This document shows, one piece after another, positions 26,881 through 37,008 of a DNA stretch of 64,000 nt (position 1 is the first letter of the stretch; each line of letters opens with the position of its first letter). Position numbers and translations under genes: made by a program. The notes below the pieces were generated by a model. The model was not told where the DNA came from. It worked only from the letters and a program-made list of their open reading frames with translations, and made no database searches. Source of the DNA: Flavipsychrobacter sp. (GTDB lineage Bacteria; Bacteroidota; Bacteroidia; Chitinophagales; Chitinophagaceae); NCBI GenBank assembly GCA_016787265.1, contig JAEUVF010000007.1:18619-82618 (forward strand), in the 5' to 3' direction.

Positions 26881-26898
26881 TTATCAGTCACTGTTTAA

Positions 26899-29088
26899 TT
26901 AGCGAATAAACAGCATCTCTCTGTACTTGGGCAGCGGCCAGTTGGAATCATCTACCAGCAACTCCAGTTTGTCAACACGGTAACGGATCGCATCAAAGAA
27001 TGGCGCTTTTACCTGGCTTTCGTAAGCAATAGCCTTCGTGCGGGTTTCAGTCATGGCGTTGCATACCTTCCGTGCTTCAATCATTTTTTCTACCAGATCA
27101 GATAAGATGTTGATGTGCTCGCTGATCTTCTCCAGGATCTGTAATTGATTCGCATAGCTGCTTTCCTTCAGACCGATTTCCTTCAATCCCTTGATGTTAT
27201 TGATCAGGATGTTCTGGTACTTTACAGATGCAGGCAATACATGGCTCGTACAAAGCTCTCCCATGATACGGGCTTCGATCTGTACATTCTTAATGTATTT
27301 CTCAAGCTCGATTTCATGACGGGCTTCCAGTTCAACATGAGACAATACATCATTGCTTTCAAACAGGTGTTTGGCTTTTTCAGTAACCATTGCATCCAAT
27401 GCCAGCGGGGTGGTTTTCAGATTTGGCAAGCCACGCTTAGCCGCTTCTTTTTCCCATTCTTCGCTATATCCATCTCCCTCAAACAATACTTTATCGCTCG
27501 CAACAATGTATTCACGAATCACATGCATGATCGCGATCTCTTTTTTGTCACCTTTTTCAATCAATACATCCACATCCTGCTTGAATTTCTTCAGCGTGTC
27601 GGCCATGATTGTATTGAGAGTGGTCATTGCATTGGCACAGTTTGCAGTGGAACCTACCGCGCGGAATTCAAACTTGTTACCTGTGAAGGCAAATGGTGAT
27701 GTACGGTTCCGGTCAGTGTTGTCTAACAACAGCTCCGGAATACTTCTGTGCAGATCCAGTTTGAGGATAGCTTCATCCTGTTCGTCAAATTTATCACCAA
27801 CGCGTTCTTTGATCTCTTCCAGCACTTTAGACAGATAGCCGCCTATGAAGACAGATATGATCGCAGGAGGTGCTTCATTCGCGCCCAAACGGTAATCGTT
27901 ACTCGCAGATGCAATGCTTGCACGCAGCAGGTCAGAATAATCGTGTACCGCTTTGATGGTGTTCACAAAGAAAGTAAGGAACATCAGGTTGGTCTTCGGC
28001 GTTTTACCCGGAGCCAGCAGGTTTACACCTGTGTCAGTTGACATACTCCAGTTGTTGTGCTTACCGCTACCATTGATTCCGGCAAATGGTTTTTCGTGTA
28101 ATAATACCCGTAAGCCATGTCTGCGCGCTACCCGGTTCATAACATCCATCAGCAATGTATTGTGGTCAACTGCCACACTTACTTCTTCAAATATGGGTGC
28201 ACACTCAAACTGTGCAGGTGCCACCTCATTATGACGGGTTCTCAGGGGAATACCCAGTTTGTATGATTCGTTTTCGAAATCACGCATGAAGTCATACACC
28301 CGCTCAGGTATGGAACCAAAATAATGATCCTCCAATTGCTGACCTTTTGCTGGCGCATGCCCAAATACGGTGCGTCCACTCAATACCAGATCAGGACGTG
28401 CATTGAACATGCCTTCGTCGATCACGAAATACTCCTGCTCCCAGCCGAGGGTGGCTGCTACACGGCTTACATTTTTATCGAAATAATTAGCAACTTCAAC
28501 AGCGCTTTTATTCAGTGCTTCCAGTGATTTCAGCAGGGGAGCTTTGTAATCGAGGGTTTCACCGGTATAAGAAACAAAAATGGTGGGGATACACAGTGTT
28601 TTACCATCACCAATTTCCATAATAAATGCAGGAGAAGAAGGATCCCAGGCAGTATAACCACGTGCTTCAAAAGTAGCACGGATACCACCACTGGGGAAAG
28701 AAGATGCATCCGGCTCCTGCTGAATCAGGGCAGCTCCGTCAAATTCCTCAATTGCAGTGCCATCTCCTTTTAATGTGAAAAATGAGTCATGTTTCTCAGC
28801 GGTAGTTCCGGTTAATGGCTGGAACCAGTGTGTATAGTGCGTAACGCCTTTTGTCTCGGCCCACTGACGCATACCGGCTGCAATCTGATTGGCAACGGTA
28901 CGGTCAATTTTTTTGGATCCTTTTATAGAGGACAACAGGCTTTTGTAAGCCTCGTCGCTCAGAAATGCCCTGGCTTTCTGCAGCGTAAACACGTTTTCGC
29001 CAAACAAGGCTGTGATTTTGGCGGAAGCAGGTCCCTTCGGTGCCTTCCCCTGACTGATGCTATTAATTGCACTTACACGTAATGACAT
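26899..29088 (-). CDS. glnN: type III glutamine synthetase
   Basis: 729 residues, the usual size of GSIII (GlnN), which is much larger than GSI. Family features are the N-terminal 'ITALFGENVFTLQKARAFL', 'GGIRATFEARGYTAWDPSS', 'WEQEYFVID' with metal-binding Glu, the 'NGSGKHNNWSMSTD' segment, 'PFAFTGNKFEFRAVGS' and the long helical C-terminus. It makes glutamine from glutamate, ammonia and ATP and forms a double-hexamer ring. No PII gene is seen nearby. Confidence 0.97.
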   Translation of the reverse strand: MSLRVSAINSISQGKAPKGPASAKITALFGENVFTLQKARAFLSDEAYKSLLSSIKGSKKIDRTVANQIAAGMRQWAETKGVTHYTHWFQPLTGTTAEKHDSFFTLKGDGTAIEEFDGAALIQQEPDASSFPSGGIRATFEARGYTAWDPSSPAFIMEIGDGKTLCIPTIFVSYTGETLDYKAPLLKSLEALNKSAVEVANYFDKNVSRVAATLGWEQEYFVIDEGMFNARPDLVLSGRTVFGHAPAKGQQLEDHYFGSIPERVYDFMRDFENESYKLGIPLRTRHNEVAPAQFECAPIFEEVSVAVDHNTLLMDVMNRVARRHGLRVLLHEKPFAGINGSGKHNNWSMSTDTGVNLLAPGKTPKTNLMFLTFFVNTIKAVHDYSDLLRASIASASNDYRLGANEAPPAIISVFIGGYLSKVLEEIKERVGDKFDEQDEAILKLDLHRSIPELLLDNTDRNRTSPFAFTGNKFEFRAVGSTANCANAMTTLNTIMADTLKKFKQDVDVLIEKGDKKEIAIMHVIREYIVASDKVLFEGDGYSEEWEKEAAKRGLPNLKTTPLALDAMVTEKAKHLFESNDVLSHVELEARHEIELEKYIKNVQIEARIMGELCTSHVLPASVKYQNILINNIKGLKEIGLKESSYANQLQILEKISEHINILSDLVEKMIEARKVCNAMTETRTKAIAYESQVKAPFFDAIRYRVDKLELLVDDSNWPLPKYREMLFIR

Positions 29089-29186
29089 GAGAAATAATTT
29101 TTAGCTGTTAATTTTTCCGGTTAAGAATAAATTTCCGCTAAGTTGCTTAAAAAAATGATAACATTTCAGTAATCAATTGATGAATT

Positions 29187-30473
29187 TCAAATGTTTTTTC
29201 TTTTTTTATAAACATTGAAAAAATCATAATGTGTAAGTTGTTTCCCTCCGGCACCAACGATGATTAAGAAAATGAGCAAGGTTTCTGGAATGATTCTGTA
29301 ACGGATGGTAGCACCCGGAAATGGTATGGTATAACCTATTGACAGATAAAAACTTATACTAAATAAGAAGATCATCCAGAAAAAATCCTGTTCAACCAGT
29401 TCAGAACGTCCAGGAAAACGCCGCAGAAACAATAAAAGGATCATACATATGATAAAAATATTTTGTATCACCATCGCATATTGTAAAAGGCCGTTTGCAT
29501 CCCAGGGGTAAGGCCTGAACAAAATATTATCTAATGCGGCAGGAAGGTTTTTCAGGTAGGTTAACGGGTTTGAATCCAGTGCCGGTATGTCAACCCTGGT
29601 TTTCCCTTCCAGCAAAAAAAACTCCTGCTGAACATTCGCCACAGCCTTTGGCAGGTTCAGAGGAGCCGGCAATAAAGAACTGAAAAAAAACAATCCAAAC
29701 GCGGCCAGGGTAGTCGCGAAAAATGCTTTCTTCCGATTCCATTTTTTTCGCGCTGTCAGCCACCAGCCTGTTACGGGTACCAGGAGTAAGAGGGCAAAAC
29801 TTGCTTTTATTACAATCATTCCCATCCAGGCCAGCATGGCTGTCCAGGAATTTTTCACCGCAGGTTGCATATACCACTGCCTGTAAATCCTTGAAACAAA
29901 CAGGCTGAAAAAGAAAAATAACATGGCATCACTGCGGAGTCCGCTTAACCAGAATAATGCCGGAGGATAAAAAAACAGCACCCAAAAGGTCCATTTTTTA
30001 TAAGCAGGCAATAGATGAACCAATACCTGGTACAGCCAGAATGGTCCCCAGAAACTGATAAAACTAAAGGCGACCATATTGATATAAAAATTCCCCTGGG
30101 AATAAAAATTAAATACTCCCAATGGTTTGTTGATGATGGCTTTTTCAAATTTCATCCTGAAATAGGATAGTCCGTCTTTCCACCCGAAATCCTGAATATA
30201 TTGACGTAGATCAACTTCGTAAACAAAGAAACGAAGTGGGTTAATTTTCATTTGTTCCCATTCCATCAGTGTGTCTTCGTGAATTACCCAGGTATCGTTA
30301 CCACTATAAAATTGCAGTTGAAGCCAGCCATAGAAACTGGCAGCAAGTATTTTGAAAGTAAAAACAACAGCAAGCTGTGTTGCCGTTAGTCCATAGGCCG
30401 CATTTCTCATCAAACGATACAACCAATAATAGAAAAGGGTGAAGGCAATAAGGAACAGAATATAATTCATCAT
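29187..30473 (-). CDS. multi-pass membrane protein, probably glycosyltransferase-like
   Basis: 428 residues with about ten hydrophobic helices. The pattern is like PMT/ArnT or other lipid-linked sugar transferases in Bacteroidota: a long N-terminal part with helices, 'YPPALFWLSGLRSDAMLFFF' in the middle and a hydrophobic C-terminal half. A second ATG is at 30470. No catalytic motif is certain. It is divergent from a GT4 gene and near another GT-B gene, so a role in polysaccharide or lipid glycosylation is plausible. Confidence 0.65.
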   Translation of the reverse strand: MMNYILFLIAFTLFYYWLYRLMRNAAYGLTATQLAVVFTFKILAASFYGWLQLQFYSGNDTWVIHEDTLMEWEQMKINPLRFFVYEVDLRQYIQDFGWKDGLSYFRMKFEKAIINKPLGVFNFYSQGNFYINMVAFSFISFWGPFWLYQVLVHLLPAYKKWTFWVLFFYPPALFWLSGLRSDAMLFFFFSLFVSRIYRQWYMQPAVKNSWTAMLAWMGMIVIKASFALLLLVPVTGWWLTARKKWNRKKAFFATTLAAFGLFFFSSLLPAPLNLPKAVANVQQEFFLLEGKTRVDIPALDSNPLTYLKNLPAALDNILFRPYPWDANGLLQYAMVIQNIFIICMILLLFLRRFPGRSELVEQDFFWMIFLFSISFYLSIGYTIPFPGATIRYRIIPETLLIFLIIVGAGGKQLTHYDFFNVYKKRKNI

Positions 30474-30500
30474 CGTTTCAGGGAATTGTAATCAAATCTA

Positions 30501-30508
30501 TACATTTG
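30501..30508 (+). promoter_or_regulatory. -7 promoter element TACATTTG
   Basis: It matches TAnnTTTG and lies 20 bp before the GTG start of the GT4 gene. I see no matching TTTG at the usual distance upstream. Confidence 0.4.
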
Positions 30509-30528
30509 AAAGATTAATATTTGATTTT

Positions 30529-31656
30529 GTGAGCGATAGAAAGAATTTGAGGATCGCATTTGTGTCTAATAACGCATGGTCGATCTATAATTTTAGAATA
30601 GATATTATTAAATCACTGCTTGCCGATGGTCATGAGATTATAATTATCACGCCAGATAATGCTATTGTTGAAAAAATAATCACGATTGGTTGTAAACATA
30701 TCGCGATTGATTTTGATAATAAAGTTGTTAATCCGTTCGCCGATCTGAAACTCCTGATCGATCTGAGCAGGCTGTATAAAAAACTAAAACCGGATCTGGT
30801 CTTTCATTATGTTGCCAAGCCTAATATATATGGTACAATTGCAGCTCATAGAAATGGAATCCATTCGGTGGCAATAATAACCGGACTAGGATTCGCATTT
30901 TCGAAAAAGAACCTGCTCTATGCAATCATTAAGCAACTCTACAGGTTCTCATTACAAGGAGCCAGGGAGGTACTTTTTCTAAACAATGAAGACGCACTTT
31001 TATTTGTTCGGGAACAAATCGTTCCACTCAAAAAAATAAATGTACTTCCAGGAGAAGGCATCAATACTTCTTATTTTAAACCACCCGCAGTTCGTAAAAA
31101 AAATCCAACCTTTCAATTCCTGATGACTTGCCGAATGCTAAAAAGCAAAGGTGTTGAAATATTTGTGGAAGCAAGCCGGTTGTTAAAAGCAAAAGATTAT
31201 GCCTTTGAATCGATTGTATTAGGAGGCTTCGAAGAAAATCACCCTGATTCCATCCCCCCGTCGAAAGTTCAGCAATGGCAGGATCAGGGATTAATCAACT
31301 TTCTTGGATTTAAGGAAGATGTCCGTCCTTTTTTAGCCCAGGCGGATGCATTTGTATTTCCCTCTTATTACAATGAAGGTGTTCCCCGCAGCCTGCTGGA
31401 AGCTGCCAGCATGGAACTGCCCATTATAACAACCAATAACAAGGGCTGTCGTGATGTAGTGGAAGATAGGATAAACGGATTTCTTTGCCAGTTACAGGAT
31501 CCGTTTGACCTGGCAAAAAAAATGGAAGAGATGCTGCAGTTGAGTGAACATACACTCATTCAGATGGGGCAAAAGGGCAGAGAAAAAGTAATCAGCCGAT
31601 TCTGTATGGAAAAAATTATTGATGAATACCGGCGGATCATTTCCAGGGTTTGCTGA
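30529..31656 (+). CDS. glycosyltransferase family 4
   Basis: 375 residues starting with GTG. GT-B fold: 'RIAFVSNNAWSIYNFRIDII' at the N-terminus and the C-terminal donor-binding motif 'FPSYYNEGVPRSLLEAASME' with the E-x7-E pair. 'VHYVAKPNIYG'-like segments ('FHYVAKPNIYGTIAAH') resemble the polysaccharide GT4 group. It would transfer a sugar from a nucleotide-sugar donor in capsule or exopolysaccharide assembly. Its last 20 bp overlap the convergent neighbour. Confidence 0.9.
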   Translation: MSDRKNLRIAFVSNNAWSIYNFRIDIIKSLLADGHEIIIITPDNAIVEKIITIGCKHIAIDFDNKVVNPFADLKLLIDLSRLYKKLKPDLVFHYVAKPNIYGTIAAHRNGIHSVAIITGLGFAFSKKNLLYAIIKQLYRFSLQGAREVLFLNNEDALLFVREQIVPLKKINVLPGEGINTSYFKPPAVRKKNPTFQFLMTCRMLKSKGVEIFVEASRLLKAKDYAFESIVLGGFEENHPDSIPPSKVQQWQDQGLINFLGFKEDVRPFLAQADAFVFPSYYNEGVPRSLLEAASMELPIITTNNKGCRDVVEDRINGFLCQLQDPFDLAKKMEEMLQLSEHTLIQMGQKGREKVISRFCMEKIIDEYRRIISRVC

Positions 31657-32584
31657 ATTGTTCAAACCCGGTTTTTTTATAAAGAAAGGGTAAAATCCCG
31701 GATCGATTCATTTGATTGGAAAATGTCCAGCTGCTTAGGTCCGGACCTTTGAATTCAAATGCTTCCACTGCATCCATCGTAAAATTACCCAGGTCATTGT
31801 CCAGCATGAAAAAATTCCCCCCATAGTTTTGAACAAAAGATTTCAGCCAACTGGTCGAAGAACAAATTACCGGTAATTCATATGCCAGGTATTCCAATAA
31901 TTTACTGGATGTCTGTATGTCGTAGGGTTTTATGTTTGGCCGGTAGTCAATCCCGAAACGAGCCTGCGAAAAATAATGTCCCAGTTCTGCTTGTGGAACC
32001 GGTCCGAGGAAGGTTATATTACTGGCACTGCGATACTTGTCCTGAAGAATGGAATATTCTCTTGAAAGCACCAACAGGCTGCGGTCCTTTAATTGGCCAT
32101 TGCTAAAGAGATTGAGTAATCGTTCCGGTTTCCTGTCAGCGGTTAAAGAACCGGCATATACAAAATCATAAAGCGTTTCAGCTTTCAATTTTTGATAATT
32201 CGCGGGTAAAACAGGGGTAAACATATCCCGATATCCATATGGAACAGCATCCTTAAAGCCCATCTCCAATCGGGTTGCTTCGTTTAAGAATAGTCTGTAA
32301 TCCGGTTGACTTGTAAACCATCTCTTGATCCGGTTTTTTAATGTCGCAAATGGAGGGGTAGATGGAGAGGCATATTCGTGGATAACTACCGAAGGCTGGG
32401 AAGATTTTATCCAATGGGTACCCATCATATGCCATTCTACGGTTAAGGAATGACTTGCTCTTTCCCTGGGATGCAACTCCACCGTAGAGACACCCAGGCG
32501 CTCAAAAAAACTTTTGTATGCTTTCAGTTCAGGCAGAAATGCCTTGCCGGGATGTATAAAGCCAATTTTCGGGGGAGCCTCCAT
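31637..32584 (-). CDS. GT-B type glycosyltransferase-like protein
   Basis: 315 residues, no signal peptide. N-terminal 'KIGFIHPGKAFLPELKAYKS', middle 'YDFVYAGSLTADRKPERLLN' and C-terminal 'DIQTSSKLLEYLAYELPVIC' match the donor-binding half of GT-B transferases. The usual E-x7-E pair is weak. It shares 20 bp at the 3' end with the GT4 gene. Donor and acceptor unknown. Confidence 0.75.
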   Translation of the reverse strand: MEAPPKIGFIHPGKAFLPELKAYKSFFERLGVSTVELHPRERASHSLTVEWHMMGTHWIKSSQPSVVIHEYASPSTPPFATLKNRIKRWFTSQPDYRLFLNEATRLEMGFKDAVPYGYRDMFTPVLPANYQKLKAETLYDFVYAGSLTADRKPERLLNLFSNGQLKDRSLLVLSREYSILQDKYRSASNITFLGPVPQAELGHYFSQARFGIDYRPNIKPYDIQTSSKLLEYLAYELPVICSSTSWLKSFVQNYGGNFFMLDNDLGNFTMDAVEAFEFKGPDLSSWTFSNQMNRSGILPFLYKKTGFEQFSKPWK

Positions 32585-32687
32585 AGCAGATTAAATAAAC
32601 TGATTTCGATTTTTTCAAATGTAGGAAAGGATTTTTCGCAATCAGGAGATTTTTAGTAGTTGATTTCACAGGCTCAGTCCGGTCCCT

Positions 32688-32695
32688 TACCTTTG
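32688..32695 (+). promoter_or_regulatory. -7 promoter element TACCTTTG before purL
   Basis: TACCTTTG fits TAnnTTTG and lies 28 bp before the purL ATG at 32724. A TTG at 32660-32662 is too far for a standard -33 element. Confidence 0.5.
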
Positions 32696-32723
32696 CGCTT
32701 TCTTACACTATCCACCAAAAAAC

Positions 32724-34955
32724 ATGGAAATAACCGTAACAACCGCCCAGCAACTGCGCCTTACTGCAGAAGAGTTCGAGCTGATCAAAGAAAAACTGGG
32801 CCGCACGCCAAATTTCAATGAATTGTGTGCTTTTTCCGGCATGTGGAGTGAACACTGTTCGTATAAAAACTCCATCAAATGGCTCAAAACCCTCCCGCGT
32901 GAAGGTGGAAAAATGCTGGTAGCGGCCGGAGAAGAGAATGCCGGACTCATGGATATGGGCGACGGATACGGTGTGGTATTTAAAATCGAAAGTCATAACC
33001 ACCCCTCCGCTATCGAACCCTTCCAGGGAGCTGCCACAGGGGTTGGAGGTATACACCGGGATATCTTTACCATGGGCGCACGTCCCATCGCAGCCCTAAA
33101 CTCCCTGCGTTTTGGTAAACTCCAGGAAGCCAAAACCCAGCACCTGCTCGGTGGAGTGGTGCACGGGATCGGCCATTACGGCAATTGCTTTGGGGTGCCG
33201 ACAGTAGGAGGAGAAATCTATTTTGAACAATGTTATCATACCAACCCTCTTGTTAATGCGATGAGTGTAGGCGTGGTAAAGGCCGGAGGAACCGTTAGCG
33301 CCACTGCCGAAGGGATTGGCAATCCGGTTATGTTCGTCGGTTCTGCTACCGGTAAGGATGGAATCGGTGGAGCTTCTTTTGCATCCGCTGATATAACTGC
33401 CGAAAGCGCAGAAGAGCTGCCTGCTGTTCAGGTAGGTGACCCTTTCCAGGAAAAGAAACTGCTTGAAGCCTGCCTTGAAGTGATCCAGACAGGAGCAGTG
33501 GTAGGCATGCAGGATATGGGTGCTGCCGGTATTATCTGTTCTACCGCTGAAATGAGTGCGAAGGGAAAAGTAGGTATGCGGATTGACCTGGATAAGGTTC
33601 CAACCCGTCAGGCCAATATGAAAACCTGGGAACTCCTGCTCAGCGAAAGCCAGGAGCGGATGCTGATGGTGGTGGAAAAAGGTAAAGAAGCTGTTGTTGA
33701 AGCCATCTTCGAAAAATGGGATCTGCCCTGTTCGGTAATTGGAGAAGTTACGGGCGATGGCATCCTGAATTTCTACATGCACGGTGAACTGGAAGCATCC
33801 ATCCCGGCAGAAGAACTGGTACTGGGTGGAGGTGCTCCCCAATACGACAGACAGTATGAAACACCTGCCTATTTTAGTAATATAAAGGAATTTGATCCAT
33901 CATCTGTTGCCCAGCCGGCGGACTATAAAAATGTGGCGCAACAATTGGTTAACCTGCCCAATATCGCCTCTAAGCGTTGGGTATATACACAATACGACAG
34001 CATGGTTGGAACTGGCAACACTTCTACCAATGCGCCAAGTGATGCCGCAGTTGTATTAGCTAAACCTTCTGATAAGGCGCTGGCTATAACAACCGATTGT
34101 AACAGTCGCTATGTTTTTGCAGATCCTTACAAGGGTACAATGATTGCCGTTGCCGAAGCTGCCCGCAATATTGTCTGCTCTGGTGGTGAACCACTGGGCG
34201 TAACCAACTGCCTGAATTTTGGTAACCCGTATGATCCGCAGGTATATTATCAATTCGTTCATGCGATTAAAGGAATGGGAGATGCCTGCCGCCGTTTCAA
34301 TACACCAGTTACAGGTGGTAACGTGAGCTTCTATAACCAGAATCCGGATGGACCTGTGTACCCCACTCCAACGATTGGTATGGTGGGATTACTGGATTCC
34401 TACCAGGATCGCATGACACTCGGATTTCATGCAGCAGGAGACCTGGTTTACCTGGTTGGAAAAGCAACCAATGATATCAACAGCTCCGAATACCTGCAAA
34501 AAATTTGTGGTGTCGAATTTTCTCCGGCTCCTCAATTCGACCTGGAAGAAGAATTTCAGTTGCAGGCAACTATTTTACAATTAATCCGTTCGAAAAAAAT
34601 AAGTTCTGCCCACGATATCAGTGAAGGGGGAATGTTTATCACTCTGCTGGAAAGCGGTTTTGTAAACGGACTTGGATTCGATATTCAAACTGACAACTCC
34701 ATCCGTAAAGATGCTGATCTGTTTGGTGAAGGTCAGAGCCGGGTTGTAGTTTCCGTTAAACCTGATCAGCAAGCAGGTTTTGAATCAATGCTGGGAACTG
34801 CTTCATTTCGGTTACTGGGTACCGTTACCAATGGTGAGATCCGTGTGGATGGCGACAACTGGGGTTCAGTTGATGAATGGAAGAATCAGTATGATACGGC
34901 TATTGAGAAATTCCTGGCCGGACATGAATCTGAACATGCTTTGAGTGCACTATAA
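32724..34955 (+). CDS. purL: phosphoribosylformylglycinamidine synthase, small-form PurL
   Basis: 743 residues, the length of the small PurL that works with separate PurS and PurQ. Motifs are 'NELCAFSGMWSEHCSYKNS', 'VVFKIESHNHPSAIEPFQGA', 'GGIHRDIFTMGARPIAALNS', 'GMQDMGAAGIICSTAEMS' and, in the second half, 'NFGNPYDPQVYYQ' and 'SAHDISEGGMFITLLES'. It catalyses ATP-dependent conversion of FGAR to FGAM in purine synthesis. purS and purQ are not in the window. Confidence 0.97.
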   Translation: MEITVTTAQQLRLTAEEFELIKEKLGRTPNFNELCAFSGMWSEHCSYKNSIKWLKTLPREGGKMLVAAGEENAGLMDMGDGYGVVFKIESHNHPSAIEPFQGAATGVGGIHRDIFTMGARPIAALNSLRFGKLQEAKTQHLLGGVVHGIGHYGNCFGVPTVGGEIYFEQCYHTNPLVNAMSVGVVKAGGTVSATAEGIGNPVMFVGSATGKDGIGGASFASADITAESAEELPAVQVGDPFQEKKLLEACLEVIQTGAVVGMQDMGAAGIICSTAEMSAKGKVGMRIDLDKVPTRQANMKTWELLLSESQERMLMVVEKGKEAVVEAIFEKWDLPCSVIGEVTGDGILNFYMHGELEASIPAEELVLGGGAPQYDRQYETPAYFSNIKEFDPSSVAQPADYKNVAQQLVNLPNIASKRWVYTQYDSMVGTGNTSTNAPSDAAVVLAKPSDKALAITTDCNSRYVFADPYKGTMIAVAEAARNIVCSGGEPLGVTNCLNFGNPYDPQVYYQFVHAIKGMGDACRRFNTPVTGGNVSFYNQNPDGPVYPTPTIGMVGLLDSYQDRMTLGFHAAGDLVYLVGKATNDINSSEYLQKICGVEFSPAPQFDLEEEFQLQATILQLIRSKKISSAHDISEGGMFITLLESGFVNGLGFDIQTDNSIRKDADLFGEGQSRVVVSVKPDQQAGFESMLGTASFRLLGTVTNGEIRVDGDNWGSVDEWKNQYDTAIEKFLAGHESEHALSAL

Positions 34956-34969
34956 TTTTCAGAACCAGA

Positions 34970-35980
34970 ATGGCTGTAGCAAGTGACCTGTTCCAGTTTT
35001 TTAATATCACTCCAGACCTGGTTTGTATAGCAGGGAAAGATGGGTATTTGAAGAAGGTGAACAACGCGGTTTTGGAGGTCCTGGGATATAGCGAGGAAGA
35101 ACTTCTCTCAAAACCAATCAGGGATTTTATCCATCCGGATGACAGGCAGACTACTGCTGAAACGCGGGCGGCTATGATTGAAGGGAAAGTGCTGCGCAAT
35201 TTTGAAAACCGCTATCTGACGAAAAATGGAGGTGTGGTATGGCTTGAGTGGACTTCCATTTACAATCCGGATAAAGAACTGGTATTTGCTATTGCCAAGG
35301 ATATTTCAAAGCGAAAAAAAGTTGAGAAAGAGATAGAGGCGGAATATGAAAAATTCAAAAGCCTGGCTACTCATTTTCGCTCAAGTATGGAAGAAGACCG
35401 TAAATTCCTTGCCTCCGAGTTGCACGAGGAAATGGCCCAGCTCGCCTCTGTAATAAAAATGGATATCGACTGGGTCGTTCGAAGGGAAAGCAATCTTTCA
35501 CCAGGAAGCAGAAACCGGCTGGAGCATGCTATCGGAATAACGGACTTGTTAATTGCAACCATTCGAAGGATCACTTTCAGTATAGGATCTTCCATGCTGG
35601 AGCATGTCGGTTTAAGTGCTACCCTGGAATGGCAATGCCGGGAATTCTCCCTACTTAGCGGTGTTCCTTGCACCTTTTCGTCCAACCTGAGTGAAGGTCC
35701 TACAGGAGGGATGGAGGTTGATTTTCTTCGTATCAGCCAGGAAGCGCTAACTTCTTTTATGCTGAATACGGAGGTTCGTAAAGTTGAAATTGAACTGGAT
35801 CAGACAGCTTCAGGATTTTGTTTATCCATTCACCTGCACTATAAAATCATCATCAATCGCCAGTTGTTTGCCAATACGCTGGACAGGATTCGCGACCGTG
35901 CCAGTTTTATCAATGCACAGGTTGCTGTTGAGGAGGATGAAAGCGGAATTACCAGCATTCGAATACTGGCAGCTGTCTGA
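34970..35980 (+). CDS. PAS-domain histidine-kinase-like protein, probably inactive
   Basis: 336 residues. A PAS domain covers about residues 5-120 ('TPDLVCIAGKDGYLKKVNNA', 'FIHPDDRQTTAETRAAMIEG', 'YNPDKELVFAIAKDISKRKK'). A HisKA_3-like helix follows with His152 in 'ASELHEEMAQLASVI'. The ATPase domain is degenerate: 'LRISQEALTSFMLNTEV' replaces the N-box N-A-x-K-H, and no D-x-G-x-G is seen. No receiver gene is adjacent. It may work as a PAS-controlled scaffold or partner kinase. It starts 15 bp after purL. Confidence 0.8.
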   Translation: MAVASDLFQFFNITPDLVCIAGKDGYLKKVNNAVLEVLGYSEEELLSKPIRDFIHPDDRQTTAETRAAMIEGKVLRNFENRYLTKNGGVVWLEWTSIYNPDKELVFAIAKDISKRKKVEKEIEAEYEKFKSLATHFRSSMEEDRKFLASELHEEMAQLASVIKMDIDWVVRRESNLSPGSRNRLEHAIGITDLLIATIRRITFSIGSSMLEHVGLSATLEWQCREFSLLSGVPCTFSSNLSEGPTGGMEVDFLRISQEALTSFMLNTEVRKVEIELDQTASGFCLSIHLHYKIIINRQLFANTLDRIRDRASFINAQVAVEEDESGITSIRILAAV

Positions 35981-36009
35981 TTTCAGGATTCCCTTAGTAC
36001 CTTTATCCA

Positions 36010-36990
36010 ATGGACAATAAAGATGTTATTGTAGTAACCGGGGCAGCCGGATTTATCGGAAGTTGTATGGTTGGGTACCTGAATCTGAAAGGCTATTCCA
36101 ACCTCGTGCTCGTGGATGATTTTTCAACAAAAGCCAAAGAGCCGAATCTCATAGGTAAAAACTACCTGGAAAAAATAGAAAGGGAAGTTTTTTTTGAATG
36201 GTTGCAAAACCATCGCCCTAAAATTGCCTTCATCTTTCATTTAGGCGCTAGAACAGATACTACTGAATTTGATTACAGTATTCATCAGCGATTGAACGTG
36301 GAATATTCCCAGAAGATCTGGAATTATTGTGTGGTTCACTCTATCCCCCTGGTTTATGCCTCTTCAGCTGCCACTTATGGAAACGGCGAATTCGGTTATG
36401 AGGATACGCATGAGTTGCCCTTTCAATTGGAGCCGTTGAATCCTTATGGAGTTTCAAAGAATGAATTTGATAAATGGGTTTTACATGAATCTACCCATCC
36501 TCCTTTCTGGGCTGGATTGAAGTTCTTCAATGTGTATGGGCCCAATGAATATCACAAAGGCAGAATGGCATCCGTAATCTGGCATTCGTTTAACCAGATC
36601 CGGGATCAGGGATTTGTAAAACTATTCCGGTCGCACCGTCCTGATTTCAAAGACGGACAGCAATTACGGGATTTCATTTATGTGATGGATGTCATAAAAG
36701 TTTGTTACTGGCTGATGGAGCATCAGCCGGAATCCGGATTGTACAACCTCGGAACCGGAAAGGCGCGCAGCTTTGAAGACCTGGTGAAAGCAACCTTTGC
36801 CGGACTCGGTAAAGAGCCGCGGATTGAGTTCATTGATATGCCGGAAGATATCAGGGGAAAGTATCAGTACTTTACGGAAGCCAGCATGGGCAAGTTGACA
36901 GCCGCGGGTTACCAGGAAAACTTTTATTCACTGGAAGACGGAGTAGGAGAGTATGTGCGCAATTACCTGTCTCCAGGCCACTATTTTTAA
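36010..36990 (+). CDS. hldD: ADP-L-glycero-D-manno-heptose-6-epimerase
   Basis: 326 residues. The NAD(P)-binding glycine motif 'VTGAAGFIGSCMVGYL' is at the N-terminus, the catalytic Tyr and Lys are in 'NPYGVSKNEFDKW', and the C-terminal segments 'GPNEYHKGRMASV' and 'FKDGQQLRDFIYVMD' are specific to this epimerase. It makes ADP-L-glycero-beta-D-manno-heptose for LPS core, so the host is Gram-negative. Confidence 0.93.
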   Translation: MDNKDVIVVTGAAGFIGSCMVGYLNLKGYSNLVLVDDFSTKAKEPNLIGKNYLEKIEREVFFEWLQNHRPKIAFIFHLGARTDTTEFDYSIHQRLNVEYSQKIWNYCVVHSIPLVYASSAATYGNGEFGYEDTHELPFQLEPLNPYGVSKNEFDKWVLHESTHPPFWAGLKFFNVYGPNEYHKGRMASVIWHSFNQIRDQGFVKLFRSHRPDFKDGQQLRDFIYVMDVIKVCYWLMEHQPESGLYNLGTGKARSFEDLVKATFAGLGKEPRIEFIDMPEDIRGKYQYFTEASMGKLTAAGYQENFYSLEDGVGEYVRNYLSPGHYF

Positions 36991-37008
36991 AGCAAGCAAG
37001 TTGATAAT

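Noticed and set aside
27145..27699. Open frame of 184 codons opposite glnN
   Set aside because: Antisense shadow of a conserved gene, with no start context or motif.
33096..33842. Open frame of 248 codons on the minus strand inside purL
   Set aside because: It lies fully opposite a certain gene and lacks any family pattern.
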